From Chara braunii (lineage: Eukaryota; Streptophyta; Charophyceae; Charales; Characeae): 27,058 nt of DNA. The stretch lies in assembly GCA_003427395.1 (NCBI GenBank), contig BFEA01000018.1, positions 5,228,551-5,255,608 of the forward strand. Direction: 5' to 3'. This document shows, piece by piece, positions 1-8,600 of this stretch; position 1 is the stretch's first letter; every line of letters begins with the position of its first letter. The notes beneath the pieces are model-generated. The model was not told the origin of the DNA, searched no databases, and worked only from the letters and a program-made list of their open reading frames with translations. The position numbers were made by a program, and so were the translations under genes.

Positions 1-237
1 GTTTCACCGACTCATCAGGAGGCTGAACCCTCAACAGTCTGCAGAATCCCCTCACTGATTACACTGTAAATGATAATCTACCTTAACCAAAATCAAAGTA
101 GACTATCACTCACCCAACTTCTGGGGGTATTGTGCAAATTATCCCTTTTCTTTTTTATTTCTTTTTTCTTCTTTTTTTTTGGAGGGTGTGCTTCGGAGAT
201 CTGATACTGTTATCGGGAGACTTGTCGGAGTCCTCAG

Positions 238-260
238 TTGTCCGATCGCCGATCGGACAA
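238..260. repeat. Perfect 23-nt palindrome (11-bp arms)
   Basis: Arms TTGTCCGATCG (238-248) and CGATCGGACAA (250-260) are exact reverse complements around a single C. It could be a binding site for a dimeric protein or a relic of a fold-back element. No neighbouring gene explains it. Confidence 0.75.
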
Positions 261-730
261 GTGTAACATCCAGGGGGCTCCCTGATGTCCACCCTGGTAA
301 CATAGCTTCAAATTCAAAAGTTATAATTTAACCTTTTTGCGAGTCATAATCGCCTGTCATCAACTCCCAAGAGTCCCAACTTTTGGAGAGAGGTCCTCCA
401 TGCTCTGAAAGAACCTCCATTTTTTAGGATCCACCTTGCGAGGGGCCAACAAAACCGGTCTTGCGACTTGCCCTGTTACGTACAGCTCGCACCTCAAGAA
501 GGCAGTTCTCAAACTTCTCGAGTCCTCCCTTCGAGAGCAGTGGAGCGAAGAGGGAAATTTCCATGTTTCAAGGAGCCTTCCCTCTCCTGCACTTGTGTCT
601 CACAGACTCTCATGCACACAGTGCACACAGTACACACAGTTGCTTTGTACCAGTGCCGTCACCGTGAACGTGACCGGCTGGTCATTTGGCCCTGCGCCTG
701 TGAACGGGCAGACGACAAAAGAGTGGTTTC

Positions 731-742
731 TTTTTTTTTCTT

Positions 743-773
<31 letters not shown>

Positions 774-775
774 GG
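731..775 (+). repeat. T9-C-T12-G23 homopolymer block
   Basis: Nine T, one C, twelve T and then twenty-three G follow without a break. The G run could fold into a quadruplex. The run length is probably uncertain because long homopolymers are error-prone in sequencing. The reading frames crossing it (polyphenylalanine or polyglycine) are artefacts. Confidence 0.85.
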
Positions 776-1320
776 CATCCAACTACAGTCACCTCAAGCC
801 CCACAGCATGATGACATTAAAAAAATAAAAAAAAATCGAAATGACCTACAAAACAACAAACACATATGCTTATTTTTCGCAGGTTGCATCTTTTTCTTCG
901 TTCCTAATTAAAATATATGTATTATTCGTGAAACAAAAATTGAAAAAAATATGGGGAGTTACCCGCGGACGACCCGCACCCTCCTATGAAAAAAAAGCAT
1001 CCCCCGCCCAGACAAAAAAAAAAAAAAAAAAAAACGATCCCGCTCTATGTGAACTCCTTGAACAACCACTGGTCACGATTTTCATGACTGGTGACCGGCC
1101 CTTGTTCACCAACCCCATGAACAGTAAACGGGGGTACGGCACTGCTTTGTACATACTTTTCCGAAGAGGGAAAATAATAAATTATGCCATCAAGTAGCGT
1201 AGTATCCATCACGATCGCCTGCACTCTCCCATGTTTCATAGATTTTCATGGATGATGAAATCACCAGTGATGCGGCTTAGCTCTGAAGAGTCTCAACCTT
1301 CTTCGAGAGTAGGGAGTAGT

Positions 1321-1382
1321 TGCCTGTGCTAATAAATCCACACCACTGCAGCACATCAAGTGGGATTTATTAGCACCAGGCA
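1321..1382. repeat. 62-bp stem-loop (22-23 bp inverted repeat)
   Basis: The left arm 1321-1342 begins TGCCTGTGCTAATAAATCC. The right arm 1360-1382 is its reverse complement apart from a one-base indel and a mismatch, leaving a 17-nt loop. It could be a tiny fold-back (MITE-like) relic. I see no convincing target duplication. Confidence 0.75.
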
Positions 1383-1387
1383 AAATT

Positions 1388-2030
1388 CTGCATGGGAAAA
1401 AAAAGGCAGTCAGAACGAACAAGCACTGCAGTTGGCAATCATGTCACATACACCATAACAGAGCTCCACCGAGGGAAAAATCCCACTTGCGGCAATTTTT
1501 TTCCCTTTTTTTTTTTTTGACATCCGAGAGAAGCCTACTGTTGGATCCTGGAGGTGATAAGAGCAGCCTCCAGTAGTAGGATCTCCATTCTAGACGGCTC
1601 CGAACTATTGCCAGGGTGGATGTCACCTGCAGTGTTCAATCTCTCATTTCTTTGAGACATGCAAGAAGTGGCAGCAGCCATCAACCCAGATGCACATACG
1701 TGATGATACCTACCTCCACAGAGTCCAAACTGGTGGGGCAAGTATTTACATAACTCAGAAAACCCTTTTTAACATGTCTGACTCACTAGAAGCAGGTTAT
1801 TTCCTTCTAGTACTGAATTCGCAGGAATAACATGTCTGACTCACTGCCTGTCCGCGCCCAGGGCAGTTAGAAAACTGCAAAAAAAGAACAGCCTTGTGCA
1901 CTTCTACCCACTGCAGTTGGATGTTCGAAAGTGGAAAAATCAGGCGACCCCCACCAATAGATGGTATCAACTAGACGGTTACTAGGAGGGGCTGCTCTTT
2001 CCACCACCACCACCACGAAGTAGAAGTCAC
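1388..2030. other. Non-coding stretch with one flanked short insert
   Basis: No recognisable gene. The stretch contains T-rich tracts at 1496-1518 and the direct-repeat pair at 1770-1845 described separately. Short words such as CACTGCAG recur near 1344, 1424 and 1909, hinting at old repeats. Confidence 0.5.
1770..1845. repeat. Perfect 18-bp direct repeats flanking a 40-bp insert
   Basis: TAACATGTCTGACTCACT occurs at 1770-1787 and again, identically, at 1828-1845, with 40 bp of unrelated sequence between. The layout resembles an insertion flanked by a target-site duplication, but the insert has no A tail and no inverted ends. Repair-associated filler DNA is an alternative. Confidence 0.8.
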
Positions 2031-2040
2031 AACTGTGTTA

Positions 2041-2222
2041 AACAAACAAACAAAAAAACAAAAAAAAACAAAAAAAAGTGGGCACTTGTTTTTGTTTTCT
2101 TTTACAACAAACAACGTGGGTACTTGTTGCTTCTTCATCTTCTTCTTCTTCTTCTTCTTTTTCGCACTCCTATCAGGCGGCCACTTGTTTCTTTTCTTTT
2201 TTTCTTTTCCTCTTTTTTTCCA
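2041..2222. repeat. CA/A-rich, TTC and T-rich low-complexity block
   Basis: Poly-A interspersed with C (2041-2076) is followed by T-rich DNA and a (TTC)n run near 2130-2160. A 13-bp word close to GTGGGCACTTGTT appears at 2078-2090, 2116-2128 (one difference) and 2177-2189 (two differences), each followed by T-rich DNA. Open frames here are compositional. Confidence 0.7.
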
Positions 2223-2449
2223 ACGCCCATGGCTGGGCCATGGCCGACATGTCTAGGCCACGCCCCGTCATGGCAGAGACGTCTAGGTCATGCCGCCGAT
2301 GCCGGTGGCTGGGCAACGGCTGAGATGTCTAGGAGTCTAGGCCATGCCCGTGGCTGGGTCACTGCCAAAACAGGTCAGACTCCCAGCAAGTTCTGGAATT
2401 TTTTTCCACAAGTTACCTCCATGGTCCTTGCAAAACAAAAGAAAGGTAC
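2223..2449. other. Non-coding, with repeated CATGGC/GTCTAGG words
   Basis: Short words such as GGCCATG, GTCTAGG and GGCTGGGC recur between about 2228 and 2360, suggesting a degenerate tandem repeat. I see no gene. Confidence 0.45.
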
Positions 2450-2501
2450 ACCATCAACTCGCCTCCATGATCCTAAAAAAAAAAAAAAAAAAGGTTAGAA
2501 C
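2450..2501 (+). repeat. Dispersed ~50-bp repeat, copy 1, with internal A18
   Basis: The segment starts ACCATCAACTCGCC, continues TCCATGATCCT, then an A tract and GGTTAGAAC. The same order of blocks recurs at 3154-3208. The A tract sits at the same place in both copies, so it belongs to the repeat rather than being a random slippage event. Confidence 0.7.
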
Positions 2502-2805
2502 AAATTGCAGAAATTCTGAAATAGTAAAATACCGGTTTGCAAACATATCGTACAGCTTAACCGGTCTGCGCAGGTATGGTGACAAACACACACGTCTGCG
2601 AGCAGGCCTCTGTTTTTTTTAAGGTGTGTATCTATGCAGAAATACCGGACCAGGTTCGTAACGTTTCAGTTGCAAATATACCGGGCGGTACCTGGTTTTG
2701 CAACAGAGGACCCGAGGGCCTTGGAGCCCTTGCATCAGGCCAGGCCGATGGGAGACCTGCTTCGAAAGAAGCAGGTACGGGCCAATAAATGTGCTTTGAA
2801 AAACG

Positions 2806-2870
2806 TTGCTCCTGCAGCTTTAAAAAATAATAATAATAATTATTATTATTATTATTATTTTGCTTCTGCA
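2806..2870. repeat. AAT/ATT microsatellite between 11-bp direct repeats
   Basis: A (AAT)n run switches to (ATT)n, so the block is self-complementary. It is flanked by TTGCTCCTGCA (2806-2816) and TTGCTTCTGCA (2860-2870), one mismatch. This fits the window-wide pattern of short low-complexity inserts between duplications. Confidence 0.65.
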
Positions 2871-3029
2871 CCACACCACTCACCAAATGTGAAAAAGACA
2901 CAAATGTGGCAGGTGCATCCAGCCATGTTCTAGCGGTAAGTTAATTCTCAATTTGCAGATTTCGAGAGTGGTGTGGCGATGCCCATATTTGCCAGCATAC
3001 CTGTGTGGGCCCTGTAAAGTTGCTATGCA

Positions 3030-3136
3030 ACAGTCTTCCCCCGAACACAACGTACGGTCATTATCACTGTATCTAGACTGAAAGTTGCACCAAATACAGC
3101 TATAATGACCGGGCATTGTATTCGGGGGAAGACTGT
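3030..3136. mobile_element. MITE-like fold-back element, ~107 bp
   Basis: Arms of 35 bp at 3030-3064 and 3102-3136 are inverted copies with four mismatches. The outer end reads ACAGTCTTCCCCCGAA. Inside, CTGTAT and ATACAG extend the stem toward a loop holding CTAGACTGAAAGTTG. There is no coding capacity and no clear target duplication. A decayed relative of the core lies at 5087-5140, and a word close to the right end recurs in the array at 8844-9256. It is non-autonomous if it is a transposon at all. Confidence 0.65.
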
Positions 3137-3153
3137 AGGATACACGTTTGCAA

Positions 3154-3208
3154 ACCATCAACTCGCCTTCGAGTCCATGATCCTTAAAAAAACCCAAAAA
3201 AGTTAGGA
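3154..3208 (+). repeat. Dispersed ~50-bp repeat, copy 2
   Basis: This is the same block order as 2450-2501: ACCATCAACTCGCC, then TCCATGATCCT, an A-rich tract and GTTAGGAC. It has six extra bases between the first two blocks and CCC inside the A tract. It starts 18 bp after the fold-back element. Confidence 0.7.
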
Positions 3209-3726
3209 CGGTACCATTACCTGCTCACGCCCCAGCCCTCAGGAACACAACTTCCTGTAGGGGTAACCGTAGCTCCCCATTTATGCCACTTGCTGACGTG
3301 GCAGGCCCCTTCGGAAGCATGAGTACTTGTTTTCTTTCGCGGTTTGTAACTGCTCTTCGCGCAGACCGGCAGTGTGCAGTTGTTTCCGCCAATTCAGAGT
3401 TATTTCCGCCAATTCAGAGCTCTGCACCGCTCACAGGCGCACAGTTATCTCTACTGAAAAACTTGATTGTAAAAAGGAGAAGAGAGGCATATTTGCAGAG
3501 CCCAGCGTGTGAAATTGTTTTTCTTTTTCTCCTTTACACTTCTTCACTTGGAAGGATAGTAGGATACCATGCTTTTTTTTTTTCTTTTTTTTTTTTAATT
3601 ATAACAGTTACTACAACCATCAGATATGAAACAGATTAAAAAAAAAAAAAAATCAATTCCTTCGACTCACTGAAAGAATTGGAAATTTGAATTTGGACGG
3701 CAAAAAATTGAAATGAAAAAAATAAA
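3209..3726. other. Non-coding stretch
   Basis: No recognised gene. It holds a 20-bp tandem duplication (TTTCCGCCAATTCAGAG at 3383-3399 and 3403-3419), T-rich tracts at 3571-3597 and an A tract near 3638-3652. Confidence 0.5.
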
Positions 3727-3834
3727 TCGATTGAATTCGAACTTAAAAAAAAATCGATTGAAGTTGAACTTAAAAAAAAATCGATTGAAGTTGAACTTAA
3801 AAAAAAATCGATTGAAGTTGAACTTGGTGAATGT
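3727..3834. repeat. 27-bp minisatellite, four units
   Basis: Units begin TCGATTGAA at 3727, 3754, 3781 and 3808, an exact 27-bp period. Each carries TTGAACTTAAAAAAAAA; the first unit is the most diverged. Because 27 is a multiple of three the frames stay open across it and give repeated peptides on both strands. I regard these as by-products. Confidence 0.85.
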
Positions 3835-4144
3835 CGCCGATGTACCGAACGGCAAAATCCAGCAGTTGCAGGAGAATGGATTGAAGACCGAACGAGCTCA
3901 ATAGACAGCTGCAACAAATTCGTTCATAAAACCTGCACCAACTCACAAGCCCACGGATCAAGCCAAACCCATCGACCAAATTCAGTCACAAAACCTCCAA
4001 CCACTGCACATACGCCCATAACTTTGAACAAACTGACCTCGGTTCGAATCAGCCTTATAGCTAGACTAAGTAACCCACGGACAAAGCCAAGCCCATCCTC
4101 CAGCAACAGCTAACCTTGGGGAAGTTGGGGCAATTCCTTAAATA
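3835..4144. other. Non-coding stretch
   Basis: No recognised gene or repeat. A single GGTTCGAATC word near 4041 resembles a tRNA B box but has no matching tRNA fold around it. Similar short phrases (CCACGGA.CAAGCCAA) near 3950 and 4075 hint at an old duplication. Confidence 0.45.
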
Positions 4145-4198
4145 GCCATTTCAAGTTTCTTTCTTTTTTTCTTTTTTTTTTTGGCCATTTCGAGTTTC
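4145..4198. repeat. T-rich 24-bp insert between 15-bp direct repeats
   Basis: GCCATTTCAAGTTTC (4145-4159) and GCCATTTCGAGTTTC (4184-4198) differ at one base and bracket 24 bases that are almost all T with two C. The mismatch argues that both copies are real DNA that has since diverged, rather than an unmerged assembly overlap. Confidence 0.75.
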
Positions 4199-4601
4199 AA
4201 CTACGCACCACCAGAGAGCATCATCACTGGCAGAAAGAGTGAAGGAGGACACTTCTGCCGCCGAGCCGATGTCGAAAGAGACTTTTTGACGTTTTCGTGA
4301 AATTTGAAATTTTGCTCGCGCGACGAAATTGAACAAAGATTTTTTTGCCATCACTTTTGATTTTGATCCTTCCACATGCTCGAGTTCCTGGATTGAAGGC
4401 GGTAGTATGAGTTGTATGAGTTAACAAGTTAACACTAAATTTGAAAGAATAACAAAAAAAAAGGCAAAAAAATCCTTGTTCAATCTCGTCGCACAAGCAA
4501 CATATTTCAAAATTAACGAAAAGTCCGAAAAAAAAAAAAAAGAATGTCTGTTTTGAGATAGTGGAACAACCTCGTAGTCTAACATCGACATGCATGACGT
4601 T
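4199..4601. other. Non-coding, A-rich stretch
   Basis: No gene recognised. Open frames cross A/T tracts and show no family motif. Confidence 0.45.
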
Positions 4602-4643
4602 AAAAAGGTAGTCGGAAAAAAAAAAAAAAAAAAAGGTAGTAGG
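4602..4643. repeat. A14 insert between 14-bp direct repeats
   Basis: AAAAAGGTAGTCGG (4602-4615) and AAAAAGGTAGTAGG (4630-4643) match at 13 of 14 positions and flank a pure A tract. Part of the A run could belong to either copy, so the exact edges are ambiguous. Confidence 0.7.
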
Positions 4644-4870
4644 GTGGATCATCACGACAGAGCGCTTACCACGGCAATAGAAGATTAAACCACCAGTGCT
4701 AATTGGCCCAGCTATCGGCCGCGAAAAAAAAATAGAGTAGAAACGTTTCCAACTTTCTAGTAAGATGAATTTGGGCGCTCCTGTAGTGGCCCGTACGTTT
4801 CCTAAAATCGTGGCGCGTTAACGGGCATGACTTTAGGAAGTACTGGTGATTTAAAAACCTGAGAGAAGAC

Positions 4871-4991
4871 AATGGATCGTCGACTTCAGCCCCAAGAGCT
4901 GATACTGGAGTATATGCTCACAACACCCCCAGTAGCAGCCCGCCCAAGGACGAATATTAACAAAAAAAAAAAAAAAGGGGAATGGATCGTC
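4871..4991 (+). mobile_element. Possible A-tailed micro-retroposon, 99 bp
   Basis: AATGGATCGTC is duplicated exactly at 4871-4881 and 4981-4991. Between lie 99 bp that end in A15 (4962-4976) and GGGG. Direct repeats plus a 3' A tail are the usual marks of target-primed retroposition (SINE, or a truncated LINE or mRNA). I see no tRNA-derived promoter boxes in the body, and the GGGG after the tail is unusual. Confidence 0.45.
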
Positions 4992-5086
4992 AAGGTATAA
5001 TGGGAAAAAAAAAATCAGTGTGAAAGAAACAATGTGAGGATGCCAGCTTCGCATAACTACCCTCTTCAGCCAAATAGAGCATTGCT

Positions 5087-5140
5087 GTCATTTTCGATGC
5101 ATCTGGACTGAAAGTTGGGGCGTATAGAGATATAACGACC
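5087..5140. mobile_element. Decayed relative of the 3030-3136 fold-back core
   Basis: The segment aligns with the interior of the fold-back element: GTCATT near its start, CTGGACTGAAAGTTG in the middle (the other copy has CTAGACTGAAAGTTG), and TATAACGACC at the end against TATAATGACC. The outer arms are largely lost. Beyond it is a G-rich tract with three N bases (5164-5200). Confidence 0.5.
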
Positions 5141-5163
5141 AAACCGTCTTAGTCCAGAGAAAA

Positions 5164-5200
5164 GGGAAGGGGNNGGGGGGGGGGGGGANGGGGAGGGGAA
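5164..5200 (+). repeat. G-rich tract with assembly Ns
   Basis: A near-continuous G run contains N at 5173, 5174 and 5189. The length and sequence are unreliable. It might form a quadruplex if real. Confidence 0.7.
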
Positions 5201-5326
5201 GACGGTAATGAACTACCTCCTCATTCCGGCTTCTCCCGACCTATTTTGGCCGACGCTAGGAAGTGCCGATTTTACAGGGGGATAAAAAAGCCTTGCCGTG
5301 TGAACAATGTGGCTCGATAGCCCGCT

Positions 5327-5410
5327 GCTTCTCGCTGTTCTTCTTCTTCTTCTTCTTCTTCTTTTTTTTCTTTTTTTTTTTTTTTTTTTTTTTTTTTGGC
5401 TTCTCCCTGT
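5327..5410. repeat. TTC/T-tract insert between 12-bp direct repeats
   Basis: GCTTCTCGCTGT (5327-5338) and GCTTCTCCCTGT (5399-5410) match at 11 of 12 and bracket 60 bp made of (TTC)n, a T run, one C and a longer T run. On the minus strand this reads as an A run followed by (GAA)n, like a retroposon tail without a body. Confidence 0.7.
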
Positions 5411-5733
5411 GCTCACTTGGGCTGCGCTCCATTTGTCCCATTAAATGGACGTAAATTGATGCGCAAATTTGACGTTTCCCCCAGCGTCGTCGGGTTTCCT
5501 TCATTAGTCCTTTGGGACATTCGTTACAATTGGAACGGCTTTATTTGCTTAAAGTCGTGTAATCCAAAATTAATACCAAATATGATGCGAGTCCTACTTC
5601 CCATCCTAAAAAAGTTTTTGAAATCAAGTTATCCCCTGTAACTAACATGCGCATAAAAAAGTAAAACATAGATAAATCGCACATAAATCGAGGCAAAAAA
5701 GCGCACAGCAATCACACTGTGTTTTGTGTGTTT
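5411..5733. other. Non-coding stretch
   Basis: I recognise no gene, RNA or repeat in this AT-rich segment. The longest open frame starts at a non-ATG codon and shows no motif. Confidence 0.45.
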
Positions 5734-5840
5734 ACAGAGAAGATTACCATGACCCCTCCACAAAGATTTACACGCATAAATCGAGAAATGGTCCAATGAA
5801 CAACAAAAAAAAAAGGAACGATACAGAGAAGATTACCATG
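5734..5840. repeat. Perfect 18-bp direct repeats flanking 71 bp
   Basis: ACAGAGAAGATTACCATG is repeated exactly at 5734-5751 and 5823-5840. The 71 bp between contain an A10 tract. A second phrase, AATCGAGAAATGGTC, recurs near 5780 and 5931, so there may be a larger old duplication rather than a simple insertion. Confidence 0.7.
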
Positions 5841-6344
5841 GCCCCCGCGCAGGTTGACACAACAGAAATCGGAAATGGTATAAATTTGCGTCATTACAGA
5901 GTCCATCAAGCTCCCGTTAGTGAATGATTTAATCGAGAAATGGTCTAAAATACCGTCCTCGGCCTTTTGACTAGATAAGTGTAGCATCTGTTCTGATCAG
6001 TTTATATCGGATCCGGGGTCCATCGGGGCACCAAAAAAAAAAAAAAAAAAAAAAAAGGAGTAAAAATTCCTAGTCTACCAGCCGCTCCCAGCAAAAAACA
6101 AAAACAAAAAAAATCCAGAAAATCCGAAAAAGCAACTGTGATGCAGAAAAACAAACTGAACAACTTTTTTGCCTCAGGGTCACATCGGAATTCTTCACCA
6201 AATTCAATTTCATTTTTTGGCCCGGCCGAGCAAGTGGTCCCGGGCCACTCTGGTAGCCTTAGCCAAATTCGCTCTTTTCTTATTTCCTTTTCTTTTCTTT
6301 TCTTTTTGCATCCATGATCAAGCTTCCCGTTTGATCTCTGAAAC

Positions 6345-6379
<35 letters not shown>

Positions 6380-6824
6380 GCAAGTAGCGTGATGAGGAGA
6401 GGCTTACTAGGATTCTTAGCTCCTGGTCGCTGGCCTGATGTATATACTTTTCTTCTTTTTTTTAAGTCACAAAATGCAACCATAATATCGTTCGTGCGAC
6501 TCCCATTCCTGAGCCATGGGCTGACAGTAACTTTCATTAATTTCTCGGTCCAAAAAAAAAGAAAAAAAGAAAAAAAAAAACCATCATGAAGCAAGGTAAT
6601 ATTCCCAGCAGATATCGAAGTCAGGTCTGCTCATGAATGTCCTCTTCAGCCACATGTGAGTGGAGGAACTGCCTGGTAAGCTCCTGAATCTGGACCTCTC
6701 CCCAGTGGGCCTAGGTGACTTGGTATACCCATGAACTGCTGCAATAAAGACCTGAGTACGAATCCAAATGGAACTAGATGGATGAGTTCTCAGTTACCTG
6801 AGGTCGGTGAGCTCGACGATGATA
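5841..6824. other. Non-coding, homopolymer-rich stretch
   Basis: The stretch holds A24 at 6033-6056, A26 at 6349-6374, C/T-rich DNA near 6275-6307 and an A-rich tract at 6553-6581. No recognised gene. From about 6600 onward the base composition is more balanced and leads into the inverted-repeat element. Confidence 0.5.
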
Positions 6825-6831
6825 CTGCAAT

Positions 6832-6964
6832 GACTTGCTGTTTTCTGGTCGCCTGTAGCCTCTCTCTGTCGAGGCTGTACCGTAGGTAGGTTAGATTCAT
6901 AATTTTGTTTGGCTGAGGGCTAACCGAGTGACCTGCCTGTAAGGGAAATTCGTGAGGGACATAT
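6832..6964 (+). repeat. Left 133-bp inverted-repeat arm
   Basis: Begins GACTTGCTGTTTTCTGGTC and ends GTGAGGGACATAT. It pairs with 8571-8703. Its first 19 bases also occur in direct orientation at 8826-8844. Its last ~30 bases are the inverse of a segment present in each unit of the array at 8233-8600. Confidence 0.9.
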
Positions 6965-7162
6965 CTGCAAATCTGGGAAAATACAGGCCCACTACTAACT
7001 GAATTTCCTACAGCTACCCTAACTGCGAATAGCAGGCCGGGCTACCTGTAGAATAGACAGGCCCTAAGAGCCTATGCTAATAGACGGTCCTATAGCCTAT
7101 AGCTGGGTTGGGAGAGGCCCTAGAGGCCGAAACAGAATCGGTACTGGTCGGTCAGTCAGTCC

Positions 7163-7304
7163 GGTGTAGGTCGAGTCTAGGCTAGAGTAGCTATAGATAG
7201 GTTAGGCACATCAGTTCAGGGCTTTTGGCAGTTGGTGTAGGTCGAGTCTAGGCTAGAGTAGCTATAGATAGGTTAGGCACATCCGTTCAGGGCTTTTGGC
7301 AGTT
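7163..7304 (+). repeat. 71-bp tandem duplication, two units
   Basis: Units 7163-7233 and 7234-7304, each starting GGTGTAGGTCGAGTC, differ at one base. They contain CTAG-rich words also scattered through 7020-7200. Such a recent duplication inside an LTR-like region would fit a repeated U3-type segment, but that is a guess. Confidence 0.85.
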
Positions 7305-8163
7305 GGTAGCGAGTGCATCCCTGCTGCACTACACGTGAACCGGAAGCGGTGACGGCGCCGCGCTGTGGGAGACTGACATAGCCAGACCTTCGGAGCGCCG
7401 GCCATAGCTGGGACCTGCGCTATACTCTGTCATGACACAGGGCTGCCAGAGGTCTGGGCTATTCGAGGTCTGCTGGAGGCGAGAGAAGTTGGTGCCGTGC
7501 TGGACCCTCCTCCCGAGTTGGGTCACAGGGTTGTGGCGCTGCAGCCATAGCTGCAGCTTCTTTTTCAGAGGTCATCTTGTCAGGATTTGGTGGCACTGCC
7601 GCAGACTTCCACCCGGGAAGTCTTCCGACACTTCATTATCATCAGATACTGTGGCGCTGGTCTTCTTCTTCATCCTCTGAGTGCTGCTTGGCCTCAGAGG
7701 CCTGTTTCAGGGTGGTGCTGCCCTCTGGAGGCAGTAATTGGGTGGCGCTTGATGTGATGTTTCACGGGCTCAGGGGTGTCACAAGTGGTTACTCAGGGTT
7801 GTGGAGTCAAGCGCTGCTCTTTTCTGAGCAGCGCACTGTAGGTCTGAAGTTATTCTAACAATTCGAGACTCTGAGTTTAATAAACAGTGTGATACCGGAT
7901 TTGGACTATCATCGTTTCATTGTTTCTTGGATGTGATCTACTCGGCTTTCCTTTATGACTGGTTGTGAGGATTGAGTGGAGTGAATTGCACTTTCAGTGT
8001 ACCCTGTCATATCGCATGGTCAAGTCTTTCGCAGTGTTTACCTCTCCCTGTGCGGTGTGATACTCCTATCCTCTTCCCTTCCTTCTGTGTATGTACGGGC
8101 ATACCTGGGAGCTGATGTGAGTGAGTGTTGGTCTTCAGACAACAGACAACCAGAATCATAACA
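7305..8163 (+). other. Possible LTR-like segment ending in ATAACA
   Basis: This stretch codes for nothing I recognise. Its last bases are CATAACA, followed two bases later by a match to the plant initiator-Met primer site. AATAAA at 7879-7884 would suit an LTR polyadenylation signal. I could not find a second copy of this LTR in the window and cannot fix its start. Read it as a candidate 5' LTR of a TRIM-like or decayed retrotransposon, not a proven one. Confidence 0.35.
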
Positions 8164-8165
8164 GT

Positions 8166-8179
8166 TGGTATCGGGGCCA
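8166..8179 (+). promoter_or_regulatory. Primer-binding-site-like sequence (tRNA-iMet type)
   Basis: TGGTATCGGGGCCA matches the common plant retrotransposon primer site TGGTATCAGAGCCA at 12 of 14 bases. It lies two bases after an AACA that would be a normal LTR terminus. No gag or pol follows; the next DNA is the short array at 8233. Confidence 0.5.
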
Positions 8180-8232
8180 TTGGATCCAGACTCTAGACCA
8201 TCATCATCTGGAGCAACCATCATCATCTGGCT

Positions 8233-8600
8233 ATTCATCTGGAGACTGGCGATTGGTAAAGAAAGTGATCACAGAGAACATATGTCCCTCACGAATTTCC
8301 CTTAGAGAGGCTATTTTAAACCTGGTGATTCATCTGGAGACTGGCGATTGGTAAAGAAAGTGATCCCAGAGAACATATGTCCCTCACGAATTTCCCTTAC
8401 AGGCAGAGGCTATTTTTAGCCTGGCGATTCATCTGGAGACTGGCGATTGGCAAGGAAGTGATCCCAGAGAACATATGTCCCTCACGGATTTTCGTTACAG
8501 GCAGAAGCTATTTCTAGCCTGGCGATTCATCTGGAGACTGGCTATTGGCAAGGAAGTGATCGCACAGAACATATGTCCCTCACGAATTTCCCTTACAGGC
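8233..8600 (+). repeat. ~98-bp tandem array, four units
   Basis: Units start ATTCATCTGGAGACTGG at 8233, 8328, 8427 and 8525, with periods of 95, 99 and 98 bp. Each includes GTCCCTCACGAATTTCC or a close variant, which is the inverse of the inner end of the left arm at 6935-6964. The last unit runs straight into the right arm. Confidence 0.85.

Larger units (their letters stand above)
1..1320. other. Non-coding, low-complexity region
   Basis: I recognise no gene here. The stretch carries pyrimidine tracts (about 142-180), a T9-C-T12-G23 block, A-rich tracts near 817-834 and 1013-1034, and a diffuse inverted repeat around 1068-1117 whose ends read TGAACAA and TTGTTCA. The open frames in it start at TTG or run through homopolymers, and none has a family motif I know. 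It is best read as intergenic or decayed repeat DNA. Confidence 0.6.

Noticed and set aside
2035-2498. Overlapping plus-strand frames rich in Phe, Ser and Lys
   Set aside because: They run through T, TTC and A tracts; the peptides are products of low complexity.
4038-4055. tRNA B box GGTTCGAATC
   Set aside because: No A box upstream at a suitable distance and no pairing arms.
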